A program made the translations under genes and the position numbers. From the NCBI GenBank assembly GCA_023134955.1, contig JAGLUC010000100.1:1-19482 (forward strand): DNA of 19,482 nucleotides. Reading direction: 5' to 3'. The DNA comes from Methylococcales bacterium. Lineage in GTDB: Bacteria > Pseudomonadota > Gammaproteobacteria > Methylococcales > Methylomonadaceae. Position 1 is the stretch's first letter. Each line of letters starts with the position of its first letter. Shown in pieces: positions 6,616-14,879 of the stretch. The notes beneath the pieces are model-generated. The model searched no databases and had not been told where the DNA came from. It saw only the letters and a program-made list of their open reading frames with translations.

Positions 6616-7542
6616 ATGCACATTCAATGGTATCCTGGTCATATGCACAAGGCCAGCAAAGAAATCAAAGAGGTTTTGCCTAAAATTGATCTGATTATTG
6701 AAGTTCTGGATGCTCGCATTCCTTATAGCAGTCAAAATCCCATGTTATCAACACTACGAGGTCACAAGCCCTGTATTAGAGTGCTTAGCAAAACTGATCT
6801 TGCTGACCCTGTAATAACCCAACAGTGGCAAGACTATTTAGAACAGGAAGTTGGCGTTAAAACACTGGCTGTTACCACTCAACAGCCAGATAAAATAAAA
6901 CAGATTAGCCAGTTATGTCATAAAATGCTGCCTGAAAAAGGGTCTAATGACAAAATCATAAAAACTATGATTATGGGGATTCCTAATGTTGGTAAATCGA
7001 CCATTATCAACATTCTTGCTAATCGCATTATTGCTAAAACTGGTAATGAACCTGCTGTTACTAAGCGACAACAACGCATTAAACTGGACAATAATATCAT
7101 TTTATCTGATACCCCTGGTGTTATGTGGCCAAATGTAGAAAATCAGCACAGTGGTTATCGCTTGGCTGCAACAGGGGCAATAAAAGATACCGCTATTAAT
7201 TATGATGATATTGCATTTTACACCGCAGAGTACTTATTATCGACTTACCCTGAGCTATTAAAATTACGATTCAAACTGGATAAAACACCTGATAATGAAA
7301 CTGATTTAATGGAAGCAATTGGTAGAAAACGTGGCTGCTTACGTGCTGGAAAACAAGTTGATATTGAAAAAACCAGTAAAATATTAATTACTGAGTTACG
7401 TGCGGGAACAATTGGCAAAATTACTCTTGAAACCCCAGATATGATAGAAAATGAACTAATACAGCTAGCTATTAGCAAACAACATAAGGCAGAAAAAAAA
7501 ATCAACAGAAAACAAAAATGGAAAGCAACAAAACAAGCCTAG
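6616..7542 (+). CDS. ylqF: Ribosome biogenesis GTPase YlqF/RbgA
   Basis: 308-residue circularly permuted GTPase that helps late 50S subunit assembly. The N-terminal signature MHIQWYPGHMHKA is diagnostic, and the motif order is permuted as expected: G4 at 58-62 (SKTDL), then G1 GIPNVGKS at 121-128, then G3 DTPG at 165-168. The C-terminal helical domain includes the RKRGCLRAGKQVD region (about 237-249) seen across the family, and the end is strongly basic, fitting rRNA contact. One oddity is that G4 reads SKTD, with serine in place of the usual asparagine of NKxD. Transcribed divergently from rlmG over a 92-bp gap. There is no strong ribosome binding site. Family assignment is secure. Confidence 0.95.
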   Translation: MHIQWYPGHMHKASKEIKEVLPKIDLIIEVLDARIPYSSQNPMLSTLRGHKPCIRVLSKTDLADPVITQQWQDYLEQEVGVKTLAVTTQQPDKIKQISQLCHKMLPEKGSNDKIIKTMIMGIPNVGKSTIINILANRIIAKTGNEPAVTKRQQRIKLDNNIILSDTPGVMWPNVENQHSGYRLAATGAIKDTAINYDDIAFYTAEYLLSTYPELLKLRFKLDKTPDNETDLMEAIGRKRGCLRAGKQVDIEKTSKILITELRAGTIGKITLETPDMIENELIQLAISKQHKAEKKINRKQKWKATKQA

Positions 7543-7640
7543 TCAAATTAGGGTTACTTACTTTTTAGCACTTTTAATATATACTAACATTACTTAAGGC
7601 TTCATAGTCCATCCATTGTTTTAATAAAAAATCAAACCTT

Positions 7641-8540
7641 ATGAATCATACTCCCCCTCACATCCTAATTGTTGATGATGAAGCATTAAATTTAGAAATC
7701 ATTTCTGAATATTTAAGTGAATTTGATTATAGAGTCAGTACTGCTGAAGATGGAGCCATTGCCTGGGCAATGTTAGAAAGTAACCCAACAGACTTTGATG
7801 TCATTTTATTAGATAGAATGATGCCAAATATGAATGGTATGGAAGTTTTAGAAAAAATAAAGCAGCACCCTATCCTGCAACACTGCCCCGTTATTTTTCA
7901 AACAGCTAAAGCCAGTACCTCTGATATAGCAGAGGGCATGAATGCGGGTTCTTATTACTATTTAACCAAACCTTTTGAAGAACAAGTCCTTTTATCAGTA
8001 ACTAAAACAGCGGTTAATGATCGCTTACGTTACAAAGAAATTTCTGATATTCTCGACCAAACCAAGCTTACCTTAGGCTTGCTTAATTCTGCTGATTTTG
8101 AATTTAAATCTCTTGAAGAAGCTAAGGCCATTTCCTCATTAATATCTAATGCCTGCCCTGATCCTGCATCTGTTGTTATGGGTCTTACTGAACTAATGAT
8201 TAATGCTATAGAACATGGTAATTTAGCGATTACCTATAATGAAAAATCTGATTTAAATAATAATGGTACTTGGCTAAAAGAAGTTAATAAACGACTCTTA
8301 TTAGATAAAAATATTAATAAGTTTGTTGCCGTTAGCTTTCAGCGTCACCCTGGCTTCATTGAAATATCTGTGACAGATCAAGGAGAAGGCTTTGATAGTA
8401 GTTCATATATGGAATTTGACCCAGACAGAGTAATGGACAATCACGGTCGCGGTATTGCTGTCGCCAATAAATTAAGTTTTTCTTCCGTTGAATATAAAGG
8501 CAAAGGCAATGAAGTCCATGCTCGCATACTACTCAATTAA
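7641..8540 (+). CDS. Response regulator receiver domain fused to an RsbW-like ATPase domain
   Basis: 299-residue cytoplasmic protein. Residues 6-125 are a complete receiver domain: acidic pair Asp12/Asp13, phospho-acceptor Asp58 in ILLDRMMPN, switch Thr88 and Lys110 in the LTKPF loop. A linker leads to a GHKL ATPase domain (about 155-299) of the HATPase_c_2 / anti-sigma-factor kinase type, with N box GLTELMINAIEHG (181-193), G1 DQGEGFD (246-252) and G2 HGRGIAVA (268-275). It has no HisKA dimerisation helix or phospho-accepting histidine, so it is unlikely to be a normal sensor kinase. More likely the phosphorylated receiver controls an RsbW-like serine kinase or partner-binding activity. The histidine kinase gene 83 bp downstream is the obvious source of phosphate. 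No sigma or anti-anti-sigma gene is nearby. A possible -10 (TATACT, 7580-7585) lies upstream. Confidence 0.88.
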   Translation: MNHTPPHILIVDDEALNLEIISEYLSEFDYRVSTAEDGAIAWAMLESNPTDFDVILLDRMMPNMNGMEVLEKIKQHPILQHCPVIFQTAKASTSDIAEGMNAGSYYYLTKPFEEQVLLSVTKTAVNDRLRYKEISDILDQTKLTLGLLNSADFEFKSLEEAKAISSLISNACPDPASVVMGLTELMINAIEHGNLAITYNEKSDLNNNGTWLKEVNKRLLLDKNINKFVAVSFQRHPGFIEISVTDQGEGFDSSSYMEFDPDRVMDNHGRGIAVANKLSFSSVEYKGKGNEVHARILLN

Positions 8541-8564
8541 CGCATCATTAAGAAAAGGCTCTGG

Positions 8565-8621
8565 TATGTGCAGGAGCGTCCGCCCCCAGCGCAATATGAT
8601 CTAGGGCATCCAGCCGGAACC
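8565..8621. other. GC-rich patch between the two signalling genes
   Basis: These 57 bases are 61% G+C by direct count (35 of 57), in a region that is otherwise strongly AT-rich on both sides. It contains GCAGGAGCGTCCGCCCCC and GCATCCAGCCGGAACC. No open reading frame or extended hairpin is evident. The GGAGCG/CCGCCC wording resembles dispersed extragenic repeats known from many proteobacteria, but that is an impression only. It forms most of the spacer before the kinase gene, including GGAA at 8616-8619 as that gene's only ribosome binding candidate. Confidence 0.5.
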
Positions 8622-8623
8622 AA

Positions 8624-10366
8624 ATGAACAAAAAAATAACTTCTGAATCAGACGAAATAGCTCAAGTCATGTGTGAGCTTTCTAGTTTAAAAAAACATAA
8701 TGCAGAACTATCTCAAGCTGGTTTTGAGCTTGTTAATACCCAATCAAAACTACAATCCTTATTACACAATGCCTCAGATGGCATCATTAGTTTTGCTGCT
8801 GATGGCACGGTAGAAACATTTAATATTGCTGCTCAGCATATTTTTGGCTACAGCGAAAGTGAAATTATTACACGTAAAATACCCGATCTTATTCCCTGCT
8901 CCGACTGGGTTAACGATAATGTCGGTGCTTATATCCGTTATTTTATAAATTCTCGTGCTTCATCCAACATTCCACTATTAGGTAAACATAGAATGGGATT
9001 TGATATTTTACTCCATGTTTCAACTGGACAAGCGAGTAACCAAGATACAGTATTTTTTGACGATGATACTAATAACGAGGCAGACCCATTTACAAATGAA
9101 GATGAGATAGAAAACCAAACCATTATCTGTTTTTTTAGAGATATTACCCTTGATAAAAAACTTGAAAAAGAATTAGCAGATCATAAACATACCTTGGATC
9201 TAGCGGCTGGGGTTTTTATCCGAGATAATGATTTTAGAGTTATTGATGTTAATGATCACTTTTGTCAGATTTTAGGAAGAAATCGTAATGAATTTATTGG
9301 TGAGCAATGTATTCATTTGAAATTTTCAGGCATTCCCAATAATGAACTTCAGCTACAACACAGGGCAGAATTTTTAGCTCTAGGAAACTCCTGGTCTGGT
9401 GAATCCTGCTTCTTAAACAAACAAAAACAACAAATTTGGTTTACAGAAAGTACCACACCTTTTCTTGATAAAAATGGTATTCCCTACCAATATCTCAGTA
9501 TTCTGATTGATATTACCGATAGAAAATATTTTGAATCTCAACTACAACAACATAGAGATCATTTACAAGATTTAGTTGATGAGCAAGTTACTGACCTTAG
9601 ACGAGCAAGAGATGCAGCTGAAATTGCTAACGCATCAAAAAGTGATTTTTTAGCTAATATGTCACATGAACTAAGAACCCCCATGCATGGTATTCTTAGC
9701 TTTACTCAATTATGTTTAAAGCAATTTAAGACTAATACCCTTGATGAAAAACAGACAAAAAAAGTCCATAAATTTCTTTCTAACATCCAAACCAGTAGTC
9801 ATCGCTTACTTGCTCTTGTTAATGATTTATTAGACTTATCAAAGCTTGAATCCGGTAAAGAAAATTTTTATTTTGAAAAACAAGATTTACATCTACTTCT
9901 AAAACAAATATTCATAGAAAACAAGGCTAAATTACAAGAACAAAAAACACGACTACAGATCAATAAACCAACAATTCCCGTCATTGTTTCTTGTGATAAA
10001 AGTAAAATTTTAAAAGTGCTAAGTAACTTGATTGGTAATGCCATTAAGTTCTCACCCACCAACTCAACCATTGAAGTAAACTTTGAAAAATACCAGACCA
10101 TACCTGGCAGACGCGCTACTGATAGTACTCAAGTCGACTGTGTTTTACTATCTATTGCTGATCAAGGCATTGGTATCCCTAAAAATGAGTTGCACACAAT
10201 TTTTGATAAATTCATCCAAAGCAGTAAAACCAAGAGTGGTGCTGGAGGAACAGGTCTTGGCTTGTCAATTAGCCATGAGGTCATAAAGGCTCACAAAGGT
10301 AAAATATGGGCAGAAAACAACCCTAAAGGCGGGGCTATTTTAAAATTCTATTTACCTGCTTTATAA
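8624..10366 (+). CDS. Soluble PAS-PAS sensor histidine kinase
   Basis: 580-residue kinase with no membrane segment or signal peptide, so it senses a cytoplasmic cue. A short N-terminal coiled coil (about 12-45) leads into PAS1 (about 45-175, with NASDGIISFAADGTVETFN). PAS1 includes a long acidic insertion near 141-165 (FFDDDTNNEADP). PAS2 follows at about 185-300 and ends in the typical SILIDITDRK, then a coiled coil to about 340. The HisKA domain has His348 in NMSHELRTPMHG. The ATPase domain shows an N box with Asn472 (SNLIGNAIKFSP), G1 DQGIGIP (513-519) and G2 GGTGLGLS (541-548). No receiver domain is attached; its partner is probably the REC-ATPase protein encoded just upstream. Its 3' end stops six bases before the convergent ppk1 end. 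Confidence 0.92.
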   Translation: MNKKITSESDEIAQVMCELSSLKKHNAELSQAGFELVNTQSKLQSLLHNASDGIISFAADGTVETFNIAAQHIFGYSESEIITRKIPDLIPCSDWVNDNVGAYIRYFINSRASSNIPLLGKHRMGFDILLHVSTGQASNQDTVFFDDDTNNEADPFTNEDEIENQTIICFFRDITLDKKLEKELADHKHTLDLAAGVFIRDNDFRVIDVNDHFCQILGRNRNEFIGEQCIHLKFSGIPNNELQLQHRAEFLALGNSWSGESCFLNKQKQQIWFTESTTPFLDKNGIPYQYLSILIDITDRKYFESQLQQHRDHLQDLVDEQVTDLRRARDAAEIANASKSDFLANMSHELRTPMHGILSFTQLCLKQFKTNTLDEKQTKKVHKFLSNIQTSSHRLLALVNDLLDLSKLESGKENFYFEKQDLHLLLKQIFIENKAKLQEQKTRLQINKPTIPVIVSCDKSKILKVLSNLIGNAIKFSPTNSTIEVNFEKYQTIPGRRATDSTQVDCVLLSIADQGIGIPKNELHTIFDKFIQSSKTKSGAGGTGLGLSISHEVIKAHKGKIWAENNPKGGAILKFYLPAL

Positions 10367-10372
10367 ATAATT

Positions 10373-12442
10373 TTACTGAAACGATTTCAATAATTCATTT
10401 TGGGCGATATAAGGCTCTTCATTAACCCCAGGTTTTTGCTGCTGATAACTGCCATCACTTTGCAGTATCCATGCTTGAGCATTATCTTTTAAATAACAGT
10501 CTAAGTCATTCAGTATCCGTGCATGTAGTTTCTTATTATCCACGGGAAAACAAGTTTCAACCCGCCTAAACATATTTCTGCTCATTAAGTCGGCACTTGC
10601 GGCATAAACCTCCCATTCACCTGCATTATCAAATGCATAAACACGGGTATGTTCAAGAAACCTGCCAATAATAGAACGAACTTCAATATTTTCTGAGATA
10701 CCTTTAATCCCAGGTCTTAAACTACAAACACCTCGCACAATTAACTTGATTTCAACATCCGCTTGAGAGGCTAGATATAACGCCTTAATTAATTCCTCTT
10801 CTACTACGGCATTAACTTTAATAATTATTTTGGCAGATTTTCCATTCTGTTTATTCTTAATCTCTCGATCAATTTTGCTTAAAAGCCCTTTATGTAAAGT
10901 GAAAGGTGACTGCAAAAGTTTATGTAATTTACTGACTTTGCCTAAACTGGTTAATTGCACGAAAATCCGTCTGATATCTTCTCCTAATTCTTTATTACAA
11001 CTAAACAAGCCATAATCTGTATAGAGTCTAGCTGTTTTAGGGTGATAATTACCTGTTCCTAAATGCACATAATTCCGTAAAACCTTACCTTCTTTCCTTA
11101 GAACCAGGCACATTTTGGCATGTGTTTTATAACCTACTACACCATATACAACATGCACTGCGGCTTCTTGTAATTTAGCAGCCAAACCTATATTTTCTTT
11201 TTCATCAAATCGCGCACGTAATTCAATCACCACTGTGACAGATTTTCCAGCCACTGCTGCTTTAACTAATGCAGCTACAATTGGAGAGTCTACCCCTGCT
11301 CTATAAAGTGTTTGTTTAATAGCCAGTACATTTGGATCAATCGCTGCTTGACGAATAAACTCAACAACAGGTCTAAATGATTGGTAAGGATGGTGCAATA
11401 AAATATCTTGCTTTTTAATCGCATCAAAAATATTCTTTTTACGCCCCAGTTGAGCTGGCTCATGTATTTTAAAGGGAGGAAATTTAATATCAGGACGTTC
11501 AATTAAACTATATATTTCTTGCACCCGACTTAAATTAACAGGACCTTTGACCTGAAAAACTCGCTCAGTATTTAATCTGAATCGTTCTTTTAAGAAAAAA
11601 ACTGTTTCTTCTGGGCAATTTTCATCTATTTCCATGCGTACTTCATCGCCATAATTTCGCATCACTAACTCACCTTCTACCGCATGCAAAAGATCATCAA
11701 TGGCATCATCATCAACAAAAAAGTCACTGTTTCTAGTGACTCTAAATTGATGACAGCCCTTAATGGTCATGCCTGTAAATAATTCATTAACAAAGGCATG
11801 AATAACAGAAGAGAGAAAAACAAAATCATTAGCCCCACTTTTGGTTTCTTCTTCAGGTAATTTAATAATTCTAGGTAAGGAACGAGGTACTTGTAATATG
11901 GCACGACCACTATTCCGCCCAAAAGCGTCCTTACCAGTCAGAGAAATTATAAAATTCAGACTTTTATTAAGAATACGGGGAAAAGGATGAGCAGAATCCA
12001 GACCTACAGGTGTAAGAATGGGTAATAATTCATCGTTAAAAAACTTCTGTAACCATTTACGTTGTATTTCTGTCCACTCATCTCGACGAATAAAGCAAAT
12101 ATTTTCATCATTTAACTGGGGGATCAATAGATTATTAAGCACTTGATATTGTTCATCAACCAACTCATGAGATTTATTGTTTATTTTTTCCAGTTGCTCA
12201 TTTGGTGTTAGACCATCTGCGCTTATCGCGCCAGGGTCTATATTAGCCATTTGTAAAACACTAGCAACACGAACCTCAAAGAACTCATCAAGATTTGAAC
12301 TGGAAATACATAAATAATTAAGTCGTTCAAGCAATGGAATAGATTCGATTTTTGCTTGAGCTAAAACCCTGGTATTAAATTCTAATAAACTTAATTCACG
12401 GTTAATATAATATTCTGGTTTATCTAGTTCAGTTATTTCCAT
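10373..12442 (-). CDS. ppk1: Polyphosphate kinase 1
   Basis: 689 residues, the family's standard length. It reversibly transfers the gamma phosphate of ATP onto inorganic polyphosphate chains. All four domains are present: the N-terminal helical domain (YINRELSLLEFN near 12-23), the head domain with LTPVGLDSAHPFP (143-155), and two phospholipase-D-like catalytic domains. His441 in YKTHAKM is the autophosphorylated histidine (His435 in E. coli) and His460 in YVHLGTGNY matches His454. His598 in FLEHTRVY matches the third conserved histidine (592 in E. coli). Transcribed leftward 62 bp after the ACC-deaminase homologue, possibly in one unit with folP. No exopolyphosphatase gene (ppx) follows, as it does in E. 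coli. The tail-to-tail junction with the kinase leaves no room for a terminator. Confidence 0.98.
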   Translation of the reverse strand: MEITELDKPEYYINRELSLLEFNTRVLAQAKIESIPLLERLNYLCISSSNLDEFFEVRVASVLQMANIDPGAISADGLTPNEQLEKINNKSHELVDEQYQVLNNLLIPQLNDENICFIRRDEWTEIQRKWLQKFFNDELLPILTPVGLDSAHPFPRILNKSLNFIISLTGKDAFGRNSGRAILQVPRSLPRIIKLPEEETKSGANDFVFLSSVIHAFVNELFTGMTIKGCHQFRVTRNSDFFVDDDAIDDLLHAVEGELVMRNYGDEVRMEIDENCPEETVFFLKERFRLNTERVFQVKGPVNLSRVQEIYSLIERPDIKFPPFKIHEPAQLGRKKNIFDAIKKQDILLHHPYQSFRPVVEFIRQAAIDPNVLAIKQTLYRAGVDSPIVAALVKAAVAGKSVTVVIELRARFDEKENIGLAAKLQEAAVHVVYGVVGYKTHAKMCLVLRKEGKVLRNYVHLGTGNYHPKTARLYTDYGLFSCNKELGEDIRRIFVQLTSLGKVSKLHKLLQSPFTLHKGLLSKIDREIKNKQNGKSAKIIIKVNAVVEEELIKALYLASQADVEIKLIVRGVCSLRPGIKGISENIEVRSIIGRFLEHTRVYAFDNAGEWEVYAASADLMSRNMFRRVETCFPVDNKKLHARILNDLDCYLKDNAQAWILQSDGSYQQQKPGVNEEPYIAQNELLKSFQ

Positions 12443-12504
12443 TAGTTTTTGAATTATTCTGTTGTTTTTATATTAACATTCTAACATTTTACTTAGGCTG
12501 CTTA

Positions 12505-13410
12505 TTAATAAACTCTATTTCCCTGTAAACCACCTGTATGAATAGCCACTATTTTTTCTCCAGAGTTAAAAGCATCCTGCTTGATTAAATCAAATAAGCC
12601 ATAAAACATTTTTCCGGTATAAACGGAATCTAATGCTATATCATACTGTTTTTTAAATGTTTCTATATATAAAGATAGTTCATTATTGGTTTTTGCAAAG
12701 CCGCCAAAATGATATTGCAAATAAATATTCCAGTTATTTTGAATGTGTTGTTGATTAAGTAAGTTAGCAACATCTTTAAACAAAAAATCAGCTCCTTTTA
12801 ATGCTGAAAATCCATATACTTTAGTCTTCACCAAATTAGAAGTAAGCAGTCCAGCTAGTGTTGTACCTGTGCCACAAGGTATACATAATGTATCAAAATC
12901 CATGTCAATTTCAGACACTAACTCCGCTACACCTTGTAAGGCTAACTCTGTTGCCCCACCTTCTGGCAACCAATACTCCCCTGATTTAATGCCAGGTAAT
13001 TGATCTGGTTTTTTATAGTTTCTTAATATTCTGTAGTCTGTTCGAGAGACAAATCTAAGTTCCATTCCCCATGATTGAATATCCTGTATCGTAGCACTCA
13101 ACTTTTTAGGTTGTTCACCACGTATATAAGCGATGGTTTTTAGGTTTAATTGTTTGCCAACAAGAGCAAGCGCATGTAAATGATTTGAATAAGCCCCACC
13201 CATACTGATAATGCTGTGAAAATTATTATTCAATGCATCATTAACAATATATTTAAGCTTCCGCCATTTATTACCTGAAATGATTGGATGAATTAAATCA
13301 TCTCGCTTAACCCATAATTCGATATTCTTTTGAGTTAATAATGGCGAATGGAGCTGGGTTAATATTGATGGCTTAAACTGTTTTTCCAGCTCAATCAGTT
13401 TAGAATGCAC
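12505..13410 (-). CDS. 1-aminocyclopropane-1-carboxylate deaminase/D-cysteine desulfhydrase family protein
   Basis: 301-residue PLP enzyme of the tryptophan-synthase-beta fold type. Lys48 in ISGNKWRKLKYI is the Schiff-base lysine; SMGGAYSNHLHALA (about 69-82) is the substrate-binding loop, followed by LPEGGATELALQG. CGTGTTLAG is the phosphate-binding glycine loop, and the end carries HTGGLQG. Family members deaminate ACC or release H2S and ammonia from D-cysteine. The sequence does not show which, and many bacterial members annotated this way have untested substrates; D-cysteine detoxification is the safer guess. The start is GTG (13408-13410 on plus), overlapping the end of folP by 11 bases, so translation is probably coupled to folP. 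No ATG lies nearby that would keep the conserved N-terminal region. Confidence 0.85.
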   Translation of the reverse strand: MHSKLIELEKQFKPSILTQLHSPLLTQKNIELWVKRDDLIHPIISGNKWRKLKYIVNDALNNNFHSIISMGGAYSNHLHALALVGKQLNLKTIAYIRGEQPKKLSATIQDIQSWGMELRFVSRTDYRILRNYKKPDQLPGIKSGEYWLPEGGATELALQGVAELVSEIDMDFDTLCIPCGTGTTLAGLLTSNLVKTKVYGFSALKGADFLFKDVANLLNQQHIQNNWNIYLQYHFGGFAKTNNELSLYIETFKKQYDIALDSVYTGKMFYGLFDLIKQDAFNSGEKIVAIHTGGLQGNRVY

Positions 13411-14254
13411 TATGTTCTTTAGCTTGCTTAATTGCCCACGCTACATCAGCTGCTTGTCTGTTTTCTTCAACATCATGTACTCTGAATATTTTAACTCCTG
13501 CCATAATACCTAAGGCAGTGGTTACTGCTGTAGCTGTTCCTAATGACTTAGGCGATGAAACTGAACACAGGCTGCCCATAAATCGTTTACGACTAGTGCC
13601 TAATAATACCGGATAACCCATTTTAACAATATCTTCTAAATGAGCCAGTAAATTAATATTATCTTCCCTTCTTTTACCAAAGCCAATACCTGGGTCAATG
13701 GCTATATTATGCTTCTTAATCCCTGCTTCCAATGCTTCTTCAACACTTGTCATTAACGATTCCACTACTTCACTGACAACTTCTTCATAACTGGGATTTT
13801 CCTGCATGGTTTTTGGAGTACCTTTTTTGTGCATTAATATAATTGGCACTTCACGCTTACTAACCAGTTTGAACATTGCTGCATCAGATTGCCCGGCTGA
13901 AATGTCATTCACAATATTTGCCCCAGCCTTTAAAGCGGCATTAGCAACCCCACTTATTGTGGTGTCAATGCTAATTAAGACAGTATCAGAAAGCTGTTTT
14001 CTAATGGCTTTTATAATAGGTACAACTCGTACAATTTGTTGCGCTTCGGCTACAGAGTCTGAACCAGGTCGAGTTGATTCTCCACCTATATCAATAATAT
14101 CAACCCCAGCCGCCATCATTTTTTTTGCATGTTTAACCGCAGATTCAACCTCTGTGAACAATCCTCCATCGGAAAAGCTATCAGGTGTGATGTTTAAAAT
14201 CCCCATTATTAGAGGCTTGTCGATTTTGTTGAATATTCCTTTGCTATTACTCAT
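13400..14254 (-). CDS. folP: Dihydropteroate synthase (folate pathway)
   Basis: 284-residue TIM-barrel enzyme joining 6-hydroxymethyl-dihydropterin diphosphate and p-aminobenzoate to give dihydropteroate, the sulfonamide target. Diagnostic motifs: MGILNITPDSFSDGG (17-31), the diphosphate- and pterin-side loop; DIGGESTRPGS (55-65); the SIDTT segment near 134-138; AIDPGIGFGKR; and LGTSRKRFMG. The gene is transcribed leftward with the ACC-deaminase homologue overlapping its end. It is divergent from the tetrahydromethanopterin cluster across 73 bp, and that cluster's second gene encodes a distant relative of this enzyme. Commonly folP sits between ftsH and glmM in gammaproteobacteria; that arrangement is absent here. 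ATG at 14252-14254 has no strong ribosome binding site. Confidence 0.97.
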   Translation of the reverse strand: MSNSKGIFNKIDKPLIMGILNITPDSFSDGGLFTEVESAVKHAKKMMAAGVDIIDIGGESTRPGSDSVAEAQQIVRVVPIIKAIRKQLSDTVLISIDTTISGVANAALKAGANIVNDISAGQSDAAMFKLVSKREVPIILMHKKGTPKTMQENPSYEEVVSEVVESLMTSVEEALEAGIKKHNIAIDPGIGFGKRREDNINLLAHLEDIVKMGYPVLLGTSRKRFMGSLCSVSSPKSLGTATAVTTALGIMAGVKIFRVHDVEENRQAADVAWAIKQAKEHSAF

Positions 14255-14315
14255 TTTGATAAATACTGTTGCTTTTATTGGCTTTCATAGTTCCAAGCCT
14301 AATTTTCTAATAAGG

Positions 14316-14321
14316 TATAAT
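14316..14321 (+). promoter_or_regulatory. dmrB: Consensus -10 box immediately upstream of dmrB
   Basis: A perfect TATAAT lies at 14316-14321 and the start codon at 14328-14330, so transcription would be expected to begin at about the A of the ATG. No good -35 box is found 16-18 bases upstream (about CCAAGC), which suggests an activator or a chance match. AAGG at 14312-14315 would be the only Shine-Dalgarno candidate, about 12 bases before the ATG. Confidence 0.5.
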
Positions 14322-14327
14322 GCCAAG

Positions 14328-14879
14328 ATGACCGACCACAAAACAAACCAACCTCGAATTGCCTGGGCCATTACTGGTTCTGGTCATTATATAGAAGAAT
14401 GTCTTGAATTTATGCTTACATTAGAAAATGTTGATTTATATTTAAGCCAGGCAGGCGAGGAAGTATTAAAAATGTATGGCATCGACCTTAATGAAATACG
14501 CCAAAAACTCCCTGTGTATCGGGATAAAGCCGCTTCTTCGCCACCAGTAGGTCATTTTTACAAAGGCTATTACCATACCTTTGTGATGGCTCCAACTACT
14601 TCTAATACCATTGCTAAATGTGTCTTGGGTATCGCAGATTCACTGGTGACTAATTTATATTCCCAGGCAGGTAAATGTCGTGTCCCTAGTATTGTCTATC
14701 CTTGTGATATTGCACCAGAAATGGAAACTACTGCACCAGGTGGTAAAGTAATGGTTTATCCTAGAAAAATTGATCTTGAAGCAACCGCTAAAATTCGTGA
14801 TTTTGAATACACAGAAGTTGTAGAAAGTGTGGATGAATTACAAGCAGCCGTACTGCACCGGATTAAATCACTCGCATAA
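14328..14879 (+). CDS. dmrB: Dihydromethanopterin reductase (acceptor) / AfpA-type archaeal flavoprotein
   Basis: 183-residue flavoprotein that should reduce 7,8-dihydromethanopterin to tetrahydromethanopterin, the last step of H4MPT synthesis. The fold is the flavoprotein (Pfam Flavoprotein) Rossmann type: AWAITGSGHYIEE near 12-24 for FMN phosphate, then MAPTTSNTIAKC (87-98) and GIADSLVTN (101-109), the characteristic flavin-contacting loop. The ferredoxin-like iron-sulfur segment of methanogen DmrB is not evident, as in the bacterial homologue from Burkholderia whose structure is known. The ATG at 14328 is chosen because homology starts at about residue 9. The frame stays open further upstream, but only antisense to folP. 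The stop TAA shares its final A with the next ATG (TAATG), indicating coupled translation. First gene of the H4MPT/methanofuran operon. Confidence 0.88.
   Translation: MTDHKTNQPRIAWAITGSGHYIEECLEFMLTLENVDLYLSQAGEEVLKMYGIDLNEIRQKLPVYRDKAASSPPVGHFYKGYYHTFVMAPTTSNTIAKCVLGIADSLVTNLYSQAGKCRVPSIVYPCDIAPEMETTAPGGKVMVYPRKIDLEATAKIRDFEYTEVVESVDELQAAVLHRIKSLA

Noticed and set aside
7641..8540. Hybrid sensor kinase
   Set aside because: There is no HisKA domain or phospho-accepting histidine between the receiver and the ATPase domain; the ATPase resembles the RsbW group.
13806..14327. In-frame extension of the DmrB reading frame far upstream, giving 357 residues
   Set aside because: The extra part is antisense to folP and shows no resemblance to flavoproteins; homology begins just after the ATG at 14328.
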